A stretch of DNA of 36,488 nt from NCBI RefSeq assembly GCF_008831285.2, contig NW_022205200.1, forward strand, positions 1 through 36,488. Direction: 5' to 3'. This stretch comes from Nymphaea colorata (lineage: Eukaryota; Streptophyta; Magnoliopsida; Nymphaeales; Nymphaeaceae). The position numbers and the translations under genes were made by a program. The notes beneath the pieces were generated by a model. It searched no databases and was not told the DNA's origin. It saw only the letters and a list, made by a program, of their open reading frames with translations. Positions 22,320 to 36,368 of the stretch are shown piece after piece (the stretch's first letter is position 1; the number at the start of each line of letters is the position of its first letter).

Positions 22320-25300
22320 AAGTTCGTATCAATACAAGTGCGATTTAAGTGATTCAAATGATCACACATACTTAATTGAATGTGCTTAACTTATTGTTAC
22401 ATCCATGTTGCTTGATTAAGTGAACTGAAATCACAAGTTTGTATGAAAATGAATGTGATTCGAGTGATTCATTTGGTGTCTTATAGTTAACCTAACGTGT
22501 TTCACATGTTATTACATCCATGATCAATGATTTAAATAATTAAAACTCACAAGTTTATATGGATATAAAGGAGACCTATGCATTAGTTTGATCCTTTCTA
22601 GTTTGTACGATAAGTTGAACATGTTGTTACATCTATAGTGATCGATGCACAAGTTCACATCAATACGAGTGGGATTTAAGTGATTCAATTGATCACGCAT
22701 ATTTAATTGAATGTACTTAACTTGTTGTTACGTTTATATTAAATGATTTAGTAAATTCAAATCATAGGTTTATATGAAAATGAATGGGATTCGAGTGATT
22801 CATTTGGTGTCTTACAGGTAACTTAATGTGTTTCACTTGTTATTACATACATTTGATCACTTATGTTTAATCGAGAGATTATGTGATTCATTTTTACTTG
22901 TTCTTACATACATTTGATAACTTATATTTAATTGAATGTGCGTAACCATTTGTTACATACGTATAGAATGACTTAGTGGCTTGAAAAAAGAAGTCCGTTT
23001 GGAAATGAATGAGAGTCAAGTCACTATATTGGTCCCTTATAGTTAATCTAATGTATTTCACTTGTTATTACATCTATAATGAATGATTTAAATGGTTGAA
23101 ATCACAAGTTTATATGGATACAAATGGTTGAAGTCACTATATTTGTACACGTGTAGTTAGTCCGATGAGTTGAATTTGTTGTTACATCTATAGGGAACGT
23201 TCTAAAGGATTGAAATCACATGTTCGTACGAATACAAGTGAGATTTAAGTGATTCATATAATCATGCATACTTAATTGAATGTGTTTAACTTGTTGTTAC
23301 GTCTATAATAAATGATTTAGTAGATTGAAATCACAAGTTTGTGCGAAAATGAATGAGATTCGAGTGATTCATTTGGTGTCTTGTAGTTAACCTATTGTGT
23401 TTCACTTGTTATTACATCTTTGATCAATGATTTAAATGATTAAAACTTACAAGTTTGTATGGATATAAAGGAGACCTATGCATTAGTTTGATCCCTTGTA
23501 GTTAGTTCAATAAGTTGAACTAGTTCTTACATCTATGGTGATCGATGTAAGGAATTGAAATCACAAGTTCGTATCAATACGAGTGGGATTTAAGTGATTC
23601 ATTTTATCACACATACGTAATTGAATGTGCTTAACTTGTTGTTACGTCTATATTAAATGATTTAGTAGATTAAAATCATAGGTTTGTATGAAAATGAATG
23701 ATATTGGAGTGATTCATTTGGTGTCTTGTAAGTAACCTAATGTGTTTCACTTGTTATTACATATATTTGATCACTTATATTTAATTGAGAGATTAAGTGA
23801 TTCATTTTCACTTGTTATTACATATAATTGATCACTTGTATTTAATTGAATGTGCGTGACCATTTCTTACTTACGTATAGAATGACCTAGTGGCTTTGAT
23901 ACCAGAAGTTCGTTTGGAATACATATATAATGAATGATTTAAATGATTGAAATCACATGTTCATGTGGATACAAACGCGTGTAGTTAGTCCGATGAGTTG
24001 AATTTATTGTTACAACTATAGTGCACGATCTAAATGATTGAAATCACAAGTTCGTATCAATACAAGTGCGATTTAAGTGATTCAAATGATCACACATACT
24101 TAATTGAATGTGCTTAACTTGTTGTTACATCCATATTGCTAGATTAAGTGAATTCAAATCACAAGTTTGTGTGAAAATAAATGAGATTTGAGTGATTCAT
24201 TTGGTGTCTTATAATTAACCTAATGTGTTTCACTCGTTATGACATCTATGATCAACGATTTAAACGATAAAAACTCACAAGTTTATATGGATGTAAAGGA
24301 GACCTATGGATTAGTTTAGTTTGATCCCTTGTAGTTTGTTCAATAAGTTGAACATGTTGTTACATCTCATTCATTTGTATCCATACGCACACTAAATCAC
24401 TCGTCTCAATACGAGTGAGATTTAAGTGATTCATTTGATCACGCATACTTAATTGAATGTGCTTAACTTGTTGTTACGTCTATATTAAATGATTTAGTAT
24501 ATTGAAATCATAGGTTTGTATGGAAATGAATGAGATTTGAGTGATTCATTTGGTGTCTTGTAGGTAACCTAATATGTTTCACTTGTTATTACATATATTT
24601 GATCACATATATTTAATTGAGAGATTAAATGATTCATTTTCACTTGTTATTACATATATTTGATCAATATATTTAATTGAGTGTGCGTAGCCATTTGTTA
24701 CATACGTATAGAATGACTTAGTGGCTTGAAATAAGAAGTTCGTTTGGAAATGAATGAGAGTCAGGTCATTAAGTTGGTCCCTTACAGTTAATCTAGTGTA
24801 TTTCACTTGTTATTACATCTATAATGAATGATTTAAATGATTGAAATCGCAAGTTCATATGGATACAAATGGGATCTATGCATTACTTTGAATGCGTGTA
24901 ATTAGTCCGATGAGTTGAATTTGTTGTTACATCTATAGTGAACGATCTAAAGGATTGAAATCACGCGTTCGTACCAATACAAGTGAGATTTAAATGATTC
25001 ATATGATCATGCATGCTTAATTGAATGTGTTTAACTTGTTGTTACATCTATATTAAATGATTTAGTAGATCGAAATCACAAGTTTGTATGAAAATGAATG
25101 AGATTCGAGTGATTCATTTGGTGTCTTATGGTTTACCTAATGTGTTTCACTAGTTGTTACATTTATAATGATTCTTAATACGGATGTCCTTAACAAGTGA
25201 TTCATTTGGTGTCATATAGTTAACCTAATGTGTTTCACTTGTAATTTAATTGAATGTGCTTAACAAGTGAATTAGGTTAACAATAGGGCACCAAATGAAT

Positions 25301-25475
25301 CACTCAAATCTCATTCATTTTCATGCAAGCCTGTGATTTCAATCTACTAAATCATTTAACATGGATATAACAATAAGTCAAGTACATTCAATAAAGTATG
25401 CGTGATCATATGAATCACTTAAATCTGACTCGTATTGGTACGACTATAGTGCACGATCTAAAGGATTGAAATTAC
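22320..25475 (+). repeat. HOR unit U9, long form, cleanest copy
   Basis: At 3,156 bp this is the longest complete unit, and I found no one-base gap in it relative to the others. It is the best estimate of the L consensus. SR2 begins at 23220, SR3 at 24048 and the terminal element at 24965, so SR2 is 828 bp. Confidence 0.95.
25265..25443 (-). repeat. Inverted A-B dimer, U9
   Basis: This 179-bp copy has the common form and lies in the cleanest unit. It is the best reference for the foldback, facing the forward A-B that starts at 24965. Confidence 0.9.
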
Positions 25476-28400
25476 AAGTTCGTATCAATACAAGTGCGAT
25501 TTAAGTGATTCAAATGATCACACATACTTAATTGAATGTGCTTAACTTATTGTTACATCCATGTTGCTTGATTAAGTGAACTGAAATCACAAGTTTGTAT
25601 GAAAATGAATGTGATTCGAGTGATTCATTTGGTGTCTTATAGTTAACCTAACGTGTTTCACATGTTATTACATCCATGATCAATGATTTAAATAATTAAA
25701 ACTCACAAGTTTATATGGATATAAAGGAGACCTATGCATTAGTTTGATCCTTTCTAGTTTGTACGATAAGTTGAACATGTTGTTACATCTATAGTGATCG
25801 ATGCACAAGTTCACATCAATACGAGTGGGATTTAAGTGATTCAATTGATCACGCATATTTAATTGAATGTACTTAACTTGTTGTTACGTTTATATTAAAT
25901 GATTTAGTAAATTCAAATCATAGGTTTATATGAAAATGAATGGGATTCGAGTGATTCATTTGGTGTCTTACAGGTAACTTAATGTGTTTCACTTGTTATT
26001 ACATACATTTGATCACTTATGTTTAATCGAGAGATTATGTGATTCATTTTTACTTGTTCTTACATACATTTGATAACTTATATTTAATTGAATGTGCGTA
26101 ACCATTTGTTACATACGTATAGAATGACTTAGTGGCTTGAAAAAAGAAGTCCGTTTGGAAATGAATGAGAGTCAAGTCACTATATTGGTCCCTTATAGTT
26201 AATCTAATGTATTTCACTTGTTATTACATCTATAATGAATGATTTAAATGGTTGAAATCACAAGTTTATATGGATACAAATGGTTGAAGTCACTATATTT
26301 GTACACGTGTAGTTAGTCCGATGAGTTGAATTTGTTGTTACATCTATAGGGAACGTTCTAAAGGATTGAAATCACATGTTCGTACGAATACAAGTGAGAT
26401 TTAAGTGATTCATATAATCATGCATACTTAATTGAATGTGTTTAACTTGTTGTTACGTCTATAATAAATGATTTAGTAGATTGAAATCACAAGTTTGTGC
26501 GAAAATGAATGAGATTCGAGTGATTCATTTGGTGTCTTGTAGTTAACCTATTGTGTTTCACTTGTTATTACATCTTTGATCAATGATTTAAATGATTAAA
26601 ACTTACAAGTTTGTATGGATATAAAGGAGACCTATGCATTAGTTTGATCCTTGTAGTTAGTTCAATAAGTTGAACTAGTTCTTACATCTATGGTGATCGA
26701 TGTAAGGAATTGAAATCACAAGTTCGTATCAATACGAGTGGGATTTAAGTGATTCATTTTATCACACATACGTAATTGAATGTGCTTAACTTGTTGTTAC
26801 GTCTATATTAAATGATTTAGTAGATTAAAATCATAGGTTTGTATGAAAATGAATGATATTGGAGTGATTCATTTGGTGTCTTGTAAGTAACCTAATGTGT
26901 TTCACTTGTTATTACATATATTTGATCACTTATATTTAATTGAGAGATTAAGTGATTCATTTTCACTTGTTATTACATATAATTGATCACTTGTATTTAA
27001 TTGAATGTGCGTGACCATTTCTTACTTACGTATAGAATGACCTAGTGGCTTTGATACCAGAAGTTCGTTTGGAATACATATATAATGAATGATTTAAATG
27101 ATTGAAATCACATGTTCATGTGGATACAAACGCGTGTAGTTAGTCCGATGAGTTGAATTTATTGTTACAACTATAGTGCACGATCTAAATGATTGAAATC
27201 ACAAGTTCGTATCAATACAAGTGCGATTTAAGTGATTCAAATGATCACACATACTTAATTGAATGTGCTTAACTTGTTGTTACATCCATATTGCTAGATT
27301 AAGTGAATTCAAATCACAAGTTTGTGTGAAAATAAATGAGATTTGAGTGATTCATTTGGTGTCTTATAATTAACCTAATGTGTTTCACTCGTTATGACAT
27401 CTATGATCAACGATTTAAACGATAAAAACTCACAAGTTTATATGGATGTAAAGGAGACCTATGGATTAGTTTAGTTTGATCCCTTGTAGTTTGTTCAATA
27501 AGTTGAACATGTTGTTACATCTCATTCATTTGTATCCATACGCACACTAAATCACTCGTCTCAATACGAGTGAGATTTAAGTGATTCATTTGATCACGCA
27601 TACTTAATTGAATGTGCTTAACTTGTTGTTACGTCTATATTAAATGATTTAGTATATTGAAATCATAGGTTTGTATGGAAATGAATGAGATTTGAGTGAT
27701 TCATTTGGTGTCTTGTAGGTAACCTAATATGTTTCACTTGTTATTACATATATTTGATCACATATATTTAATTGAGAGATTAAATGATTCATTTTCACTT
27801 GTTATTACATATATTTGATCAATATATTTAATTGAGTGTGCGTAGCCATTTGTTACATACGTATAGAATGACTTAGTGGCTTGAAATAAGAAGTTCGTTT
27901 GGAAATGAATGAGAGTCAGGTCATTAAGTTGGTCCCTTACAGTTAATCTAGTGTATTTCACTTGTTATTACATCTATAATGAATGATTTAAATGATTGAA
28001 ATCGCAAGTTCATATGGATACAAATGGGATCTATGCATTACTTTGAATGCGTGTAATTAGTCCGATGAGTTGAATTTGTTGTTACATCTATAGTGAACGA
28101 TCTAAAGGATTGAAATCACGCGTTCGTACCAATACAAGTGAGATTTAAATGATTCATATGATCATGCATGCTTAATTGAATGTGTTTAACTTGTTGTTAC
28201 ATCTATATTAAATGATTTAGTAGATCGAAATCACAAGTTTGTATGAAAATGAATGAGATTCGAGTGATTCATTTGGTGTCTTATGGTTTACCTAATGTGT
28301 TTCACTAGTTGTTACATTTATAATGATTCTTAATACGGATGTCCTTAACAAGTGATTCATTTGGTGTCATATAGTTAACCTAATGTGTTTCACTTGTAAT

Positions 28401-28630
28401 TTAATTGAATGTGCTTAACAAGTGAATTAGGTTAACAATAGGGCACCAAATGAATCACTCAAATCTCATTCATTTTCATGCAAGCCTGTGATTTCAATCT
28501 ACTAAATCATTTAACATGGATATAACAATAAGTCAAGTACATTCAATAAAGTATGCGTGATCATATGAATCACTTAAATCTGACTCGTATTGGTACGACT
28601 ATAGTGCACGATCTAAAGGATTGAAATTAC
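25476..28630 (+). repeat. HOR unit U10, long form
   Basis: This 3,155-bp unit has SR2 at 26376, SR3 at 27203 and the terminal element at 28120. Its length difference from U9 is explained by 'gatccttgtag' (for 'gatcccttgtag') near 26,647. U8-U10 form a homogeneous block of L units. Confidence 0.95.
28420..28598 (-). repeat. Inverted A-B dimer, U10
   Basis: This 179-bp copy has the common form. Confidence 0.88.
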
Positions 28631-29514
28631 AAGTTCGTATCAATACAAGTGCGATTTAAGTGATTCAAATGATCACACATACTTAATTGAATGTGCTTAA
28701 CTTATTGTTACATCCATGTTGCTTGATTAAGTGAACTGAAATCACAAGTTTGTATGAAAATGAATGTGATTCGAGTGATTCATTTGGTGTCTTATAGTTA
28801 ACCTAACGTGTTTCACATGTTATTACATCCATGATCAATGATTTAAATAATTAAAACTCACAAGTTTATATGGATATAAAGGAGACCTATGCATTAGTTT
28901 GATCCTTTCTAGTTTGTACGATAAGTTGAACATGTTGTTACATCTATAGTGATCGATGCACAAGTTCACATCAATACGAGTGGGATTTAAGTGATTCAAT
29001 TGATCACGCATATTTAATTGAATGTACTTAACTTGTTGTTACGTTTATATTAAATGATTTAGTAAATTCAAATCATAGGTTTATATGAAAATGAATGGAT
29101 TCGAGTGATTCATTTGGTGTCTTACAGGTAACTTAATGTGTTTCACTTGTTATTACATACATTTGATCACTTATGTTTAATCGAGAGATTATGTGATTCA
29201 TTTTTACTTGTTCTTACATACATTTGATAACTTATATTTAATTGAATGTGCGTAACCATTTGTTACATACGTATAGAATGACTTAGTGGCTTGAAAAAAG
29301 AAGTCCGTTTGGAAATGAATGAGAGTCAAGTCACTATATTGGTCCCTTATAGTTAATCTAATGTATTTCACTTGTTATTACATCTATAATGAATGATTTA
29401 AATGGTTGAAATCACAAGTTTATATGGATACAAATGGTTGAAGTCACTATATTTGTACACGTGTAGTTAGTCCGATGAGTTGAATTTGTTGTTACATCTA
29501 TAGGAACGTTCTAA

Positions 29515-29660
29515 AGGATTGAAATCACAGTTCGTATCAATCAAGTGCGATTTAAGTGATTCAATATCACACATACTTAATTGAATGTGTTAACTTGTTG
29601 TTACATCCATATTGCTAGATTAAGTGAATTCAAATCACAAGTTTGTGTGAAAATAATGAG
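29515..29660 (+). other. SR1/SR3 junction in U11, gap-rich
   Basis: The join reads 'cacagttcgtatcaatcaag': the first missing base is where SR2 ('atgttcg') and SR3 ('aagttcg') starts differ, and the second is where S ('aatgcaag') and L ('aatacaag') differ. More gaps follow ('caatatcacac', 'atgtgttaactt', 'aaaataatgag'). This suggests that reads with and without SR2 were mixed here, so the S status of U11 is less secure than that of U3-U5. Confidence 0.75.
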
Positions 29661-30737
29661 ATTTGAGTGATTCATTTGGTGTCTTATAATTAACCTAATG
29701 TGTTTCACTCGTTATGACATCTATGATCAACGATTTAAACGATAAAAACTCACAAGTTTATATGGATGTAAAGGAGACCTATGGATTATTTAGTTTGATC
29801 CCTGTAGTTTGTTCAATAAGTTGAACATGTTGTTACATCTCATTCATTTGTATCCATACGCACACTAAATCACTCGTCTCAATACGAGTGAGATTTAAGT
29901 GATTCATTTGATCACGCATACTTAATTGAATGTGCTTAACTTGTTGTTACGTCTATATTAAATGATTTAGTATATTGAAATCATAGGTTTGTATGGAAAT
30001 GAATGAGATTTGAGTGATTCATTTGGTGTCTTGTAGGTAACCTAATATGTTTCACTTGTTATTACATATATTTGATCACATATATTTAATTGAGAGATTA
30101 AATGATTCATTTTCACTTGTTATTACATATATTTGATCAATATATTTAATTGAGTGTGCGTAGCCATTTGTTACATACGTATAGAATGACTTAGTGGCTT
30201 GAAATAAGAAGTTCGTTTGGAAATGAATGAGAGTCAGGTCATTAAGTTGGTCCCTTACAGTTAATCTAGTGTATTTCACTTGTTATTACATCTATAATGA
30301 ATGATTTAAATGATTGAAATCGCAAGTTCATATGGATACAAATGGGATCTATGCATTACTTTGAATGCGTGTAATTAGTCCGATGAGTTGAATTTGTTGT
30401 TACATCTATAGTGAACGATCTAAAGGATTGAAATCACGCGTTCGTACCAATACAAGTGAGATTTAAATGATTCATATGATCATGCATGCTTAATTGAATG
30501 TGTTTAACTTGTTGTTACATCTATATTAAATGATTTAGTAGATCGAAATCACAAGTTTGTATGAAAATGAATGAGATTCGAGTGATTCATTTGGTGTCTT
30601 ATGGTTTACCTAATGTGTTTCACTAGTTGTTACATTTATAATGATTCTTAATACGGATGTCCTTAACAAGTGATTCATTTGGTGTCATATAGTTAACCTA
30701 ATGTGTTTCACTTGTAATTTAATTGAATGTGCTTAAC

Positions 30738-30916
30738 AAGTGAATTAGGTTAACAATAGGGCACCAAATGAATCACTCAAATCTCATTCATTTTCATGCA
30801 AGCCTGTGATTTCAATCTACTAAATCATTTAACATGGATATAACAATAAGTCAAGTACATTCAATAAAGTATGCGTGATCATATGAATCACTTAAATCTG
30901 ACTCGTATTGGTACGA
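30738..30916 (-). repeat. Inverted A-B dimer, U11
   Basis: This 179-bp copy has the common form, in an S unit, showing that loss of SR2 does not affect the terminal element. Confidence 0.88.
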
Positions 30917-31840
30917 CTATAGTGCACGATCTAAAGGATTGAAATTACAAGTTCGTATCAATACAAGTGCGATTTAAGTGATTCAAATGATCACACATAC
31001 TTAATTGAATGTGCTTAACTTATTGTTACATCCATGTTGCTTGATTAAGTGAACTGAAATCACAAGTTTGTATGAAAATGAATGTGATTCGAGTGATTCA
31101 TTTGGTGTCTTATAGTTAACCTAACGTGTTTCACATGTTATTACATCCATGATCAATGATTTAAATAATTAAAACTCACAAGTTTATATGGATATAAAGG
31201 AGACCTATGCATTAGTTTGATCCTTTCTAGTTTGTACGATAAGTTGAACATGTTGTTACATCTATAGTGATCGATGCACAAGTTCACATCAATACGAGTG
31301 GGATTTAAGTGATTCAATTGATCACGCATATTTAATTGAATGTACTTAACTTGTTGTTACGTTTATATTAAATGATTTAGTAAATTCAAATCATAGGTTT
31401 ATATGAAAATGAATGGGATTCGAGTGATTCATTTGGTGTCTTACAGGTAACTTAATGTGTTTCACTTGTTATTACATACATTTGATCACTTATGTTTAAT
31501 CGAGAGATTATGTGATTCATTTTTACTTGTTCTTACATACATTTGATAACTTATATTTAATTGAATGTGCGTAACCATTTGTTACATACGTATAGAATGA
31601 CTTAGTGGCTTGAAAAAGAAGTCCGTTTGGAAATGAATGAAGTCAAGTCACTATATTGGTCCCTTATAGTTAATCTAATGTATTTCACTTGTTATTACAT
31701 CTATAATGAATGATTTAAATGGTTGAAATCACAAGTTTATATGGATACAAATGGTTGAAGCACTATATTTGTACACGTGTAGTTAGTCCGATGAGTTGAA
31801 TTTGTTGTTACATCTATAGGGAACGTTCTAAAGGATTGAA

Positions 31841-31862
31841 ATCACAAGTTCGTATCAATGCA
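31841..31862 (+). other. SR1/SR3 junction in U12
   Basis: This is a clean join 'gaaatcac' to 'aagttcgtatcaatgc', identical to U3-U5 although it lies about 20 kb away. Confidence 0.85.
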
Positions 31863-33054
31863 AGTGCGATTTAAGTGATTCAAATGATCACACATACTTA
31901 ATTGAATGTGCTTAACTTGTTGTTACATCCATATTGCTAGATTAAGTGAATTCAAATCACAAGTTTGTGTGAAAATAAATGAGATTTGAGTGATTCATTT
32001 GGTGTCTTATAATTAACCTAATGTGTTTCACTGTTATGACATCTATGATCAACGATTTAAACGATAAAAACTCACAAGTTTATATGGATGTAAAGGAGAC
32101 CTATGGATTATTTAGTTTGATCCCTGTAGTTTGTTCAATAAGTTGAACATGTTGTTACATCTCATTCATTTGTATCCATACGCACACTAAATCACTCGTC
32201 TCAATACGAGTGAGATTTAATGATTCATTTGATCACGCATACTTAATTGAATGTGCTTAACTTGTTGTTACGTCTATATTAAATGATTTAGTATATTGAA
32301 ATCATAGGTTTGTATGGAAATGAATGAGATTGAGTGATTCATTTGGTGTCTTGTAGGTAACCTAATATGTTTCACTTGTTATTACATATATTTGATCACA
32401 TATATTTAATTGAGAGATTAAATGATTCATTTTCACTTGTTATTACATATATTTGATCAATATATTTAATTGAGTGTGCGTAGCCATTTGTTACATACGT
32501 ATAGAATGACTTAGTGGCTTGAAATAAGAAGTTCGTTTGGAAATGAATGAGAGTCAGGTCATTAAGTTGGTCCTTACAGTTAATCTAGTGTATTTACTTG
32601 TTATTACATCTATAATGATGATTTAAATGATTGAAATCGCAAGTTCATATGGATACAAATGGGATCTATGCATTACTTTGAATGCGTGTAATTAGTCCGA
32701 TGAGTTGAATTTGTTGTTACATCTATAGTGAACGATCTAAAGGATTGAAATCACGCGTTCGTACCAATACAAGTGAGATTTAAATGATTCATATGATCAT
32801 GCATGCTTAATTGAATGTGTTTAACTTGTTGTTACATCTATATTAAATGATTTAGTAGATCGAAATCACAAGTTTGTATGAAAATGAATGAGATTCGAGT
32901 GATTCATTTGGTGTCTTATGGTTTACCTAATGTGTTTCACTAGTTGTTACATTTATAATGATTCTTAATACGGATGTCCTTAACAAGTGATTCATTTGGT
33001 GTCATATAGTTAACCTAATGTGTTTCACTTGTAATTTAATTGAATGTGCTTAAC

Positions 33055-33233
33055 AAGTGAATTAGGTTAACAATAGGGCACCAAATGAATCACTCAAATC
33101 TCATTCATTTTCATGCAAGCCTGTGATTTCAATCTACTAAATCATTTAACATGGATATAACAATAAGTCAAGTACATTCAATAAAGTATGCGTGATCATA
33201 TGAATCACTTAAATCTGACTCGTATTGGTACGA
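33055..33233 (-). repeat. Inverted A-B dimer, U12
   Basis: This 179-bp copy has the common form. Confidence 0.88.
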
Positions 33234-33265
33234 CTATAGTGCACGATCTAAAGGATTGAAATTAC

Positions 33266-36200
33266 AAGTTCGTATCAATACAAGTGCGATTTAAGTGATT
33301 CAAATGATCACACATACTTAATTGAATGTGCTTAACTTATTGTTACATCCATGTTGCTTGATTAAGTGAACTGAAATCACAAGTTTGTATGAAAATGAAT
33401 GTGATTCGAGTGATTCATTTGGTGTCTTATAGTTAACCTAACGTGTTTCACATGTTATTACATCCATGATCAATGATTTAAATAATTAAAACTCACAAGT
33501 TTATATGGATATAAAGGAGACCTATGCATTAGTTTGATCCTTTCTAGTTTGTACGATAAGTTGAACATGTTGTTACATCTATAGTGATCGATGCACAAGT
33601 TCACATCAATACGAGTGGGATTTAAGTGATTCAATTGATCACGCATATTTAATTGAATGTACTTAACTTGTTGTTACGTTTATATTAAATGATTTAGTAA
33701 ATTCAAATCATAGGTTTATATGAAAATGAATGGATTCGAGTGATTCATTTGGTGTCTTACAGGTAACTTAATGTGTTTCACTTGTTATTACATACATTTG
33801 ATCACTTATGTTTAATCGAGAGATTATGTGATTCATTTTTACTTGTTCTTACATACATTTGATAACTTATATTTAATTGAATGTGCGTAACCATTTGTTA
33901 CATACGTATAGAATGACTTAGTGGCTTGAAAAAAGAAGTCCGTTTGGAAATGAATGAGAGTCAAGTCACTATATTGGTCCCTTATAGTTAATCTAATGTA
34001 TTTCACTTGTTATTACATCTATAATGAATGATTTAAATGGTTGAAATCACAAGTTTATATGGATACAAATGGTTGAAGTCACTATATTTGTACACGTGTA
34101 GTTAGTCCGATGAGTTGAATTTGTTGTTACATCTATAGGGAACGTTCTAAAGGATTGAAATCACATGTTCGTACGAATACAAGTGAGATTTAAGTGATTC
34201 ATATAATCATGCATACTTAATTGAATGTGTTTAACTTGTTGTTACGTCTATAATAAATGATTTAGTAGATTGAAATCACAAGTTTGTGCGAAAATGAATG
34301 AGATTCGAGTGATTCATTTGGTGTCTTGTAGTTAACCTATTGTGTTTCACTTGTTATTACATCTTTGATCAATGATTTAAATGATTAAAACTTACAAGTT
34401 TGTATGGATATAAAGGAGACCTATGCATTAGTTTGATCCCTTGTAGTTAGTTCAATAAGTTGAACTAGTTCTTACATCTATGGTGATCGATGTAAGGAAT
34501 TGAAATCACAAGTTCGTATCAATACGAGTGGGATTTAAGTGATTCATTTTATCACACATACGTAATTGAATGTGCTTAACTTGTTGTTACGTCTATATTA
34601 AATGATTTAGTAGATTAAAATCATAGGTTTGTATGAAATGAATGATATTGGAGTGATTCATTTGGTGTCTTGTAAGTAACCTAATGTGTTTCACTTGTTA
34701 TTACATATATTTGATCACTTATATTTAATTGAGAGATTAAGTGATTCATTTTCACTTGTTATTACATATAATTGATCACTTGTATTTAATTGAATGTGCG
34801 TGACCATTTCTTACTTACGTATAGAATGACCTAGTGGCTTTGATACCAGAAGTTCGTTTGGAATACATATATAATGAATGATTTAAATGATTGAAATCAC
34901 ATGTTCATGTGGATACAAACGCGTGTAGTTAGTCCGATGAGTTGAATTTATTGTTACAACTATAGTGCACGATCTAAATGATTGAAATCACAAGTTCGTA
35001 TCAATACAAGTGCGATTTAAGTGATTCAAATGATCACACATACTTAATTGAATGTGCTTAACTTGTTGTTACATCCATATTGCTAGATTAAGTGAATTCA
35101 AATCACAAGTTTGTGTGAAAATAAATGAGATTTGAGTGATTCATTTGGTGTCTTATAATTAACCTAATGTGTTTCACTCGTTATGACATCTATGATCAAC
35201 GATTTAAACGATAAAAACTCACAAGTTTATATGGATGTAAAGGAGACCTATGGATTAGTTTAGTTTGATCCCTTGTAGTTTGTTCAATAAGTTGAACATG
35301 TTGTTACATCTCATTCATTTGTATCCATACGCACACTAAATCACTCGTCTCAATACGAGTGAGATTTAAGTGATTCATTTGATCACGCATACTTAATTGA
35401 ATGTGCTTAACTTGTTGTTACGTCTATATTAAATGATTTAGTATATTGAAATCATAGGTTTGTATGGAAATGAATGAGATTTGAGTGATTCATTTGGTGT
35501 CTTGTAGGTAACCTAATATGTTTCACTTGTTATTACATATATTTGATCACATATATTTAATTGAGAGATTAAATGATTCATTTTCACTTGTTATTACATA
35601 TATTTGATCAATATATTTAATTGAGTGTGCGTAGCCATTTGTTACATACGTATAGAATGACTTAGTGGCTTGAAATAAGAAGTTCGTTTGGAAATGAATG
35701 AGAGTCAGGTCATTAAGTTGGTCCCTTACAGTTAATCTAGTGTATTTCACTTGTTATTACATCTATAATGAATGATTTAAATGATTGAAATCGCAAGTTC
35801 ATATGGATACAAATGGGATCTATGCATTACTTTGAATGCGTGTAATTAGTCCGATGAGTTGAATTTGTTGTTACATCTATAGTGAACGATCTAAAGGATT
35901 GAAATCACGCGTTCGTACCAATACAAGTGAGATTTAAATGATTCATATGACATGCATGCTTAATTGAATGTGTTTAACTTGTTGTTACATCTATATTAAA
36001 TGATTTAGTAGATCGAAATCACAAGTTTGTATGAAAATGAATGAGATTCGAGTGATTCATTTGGTGTCTTATGGTTTACCTAATGTGTTTCACTAGTTGT
36101 TACATTTAATACATTTCTTAATACGGATGTCCTTAACAAGTGATTCATTTGTGTCATATAGTTAACCTAATGTGTTTCACTTGTAATTTAATTGAATGTG

Positions 36201-36368
36201 CTTAACAAGTGAATTAGGTTAACAATAGGGCACCAAATGAATCACTCAAATCTCATTCATTTTCAATGCAAGTCAAGTACATTCAATAAAGTATGTGATC
36301 ATATGAATCCACTTAAATCTGACTCGTATTGGTACGACTATAGTGCACGATCTAAAGATTGAAATTAC
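33266..36368 (+). repeat. HOR unit U13, long form with shortened terminal element
   Basis: This 3,103-bp unit has SR2 at 34165, SR3 at 34992 and the terminal element at 35909. It is normal up to the terminal element, where differences become frequent: 'atatgacatgcatg', 'catttaatacatttc', 'catttgtgtcat', 'atgaatccactt'. The inverted dimer is 131 bp instead of about 179 because 48 bp are missing between 'tgcaag' and 'tcaagtac'. Confidence 0.92.
36207..36337 (-). repeat. Inverted A-B dimer, U13, internally deleted
   Basis: This copy is 131 bp. About 48 bp spanning the reversed A/B boundary are missing between 'tgcaag' and 'tcaagtac', where short 'aag' repeats flank the gap. 'agtatgtgatc' replaces 'agtatgcgtgatc'. 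Confidence 0.85.

Larger units (their letters stand above)
28631..30948 (+). repeat. HOR unit U11, short form
   Basis: This 2,318-bp unit has SR1 joined to SR3 at 29529 and the terminal element from 30438. Unlike U3-U5 it has L-type forms in monomer 1 ('catccatgttgc'), the last B of SR3 ('gtatttcactt') and the terminal element ('gtgattcattt'). The deletion therefore sits in an otherwise L-like background. About 100 bp after the junction has several one-base gaps. Confidence 0.92.
30949..33265 (+). repeat. HOR unit U12, short form
   Basis: This 2,317-bp unit has its junction at 31846 and its terminal element from 32755. It carries the S tag 'aatgcaag'. In the last B of SR3 it has the same two gapped forms as U3 ('gtatttactt', 'aatgatgatt'), but L-type terminal sequence ('gtgattcattt'). 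Many one-base gaps lie between 31,610 and 32,600 ('gaagcactat', 'tcactgttatg', 'gatttaatgatt', 'gagattgagtg'). Confidence 0.92.
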
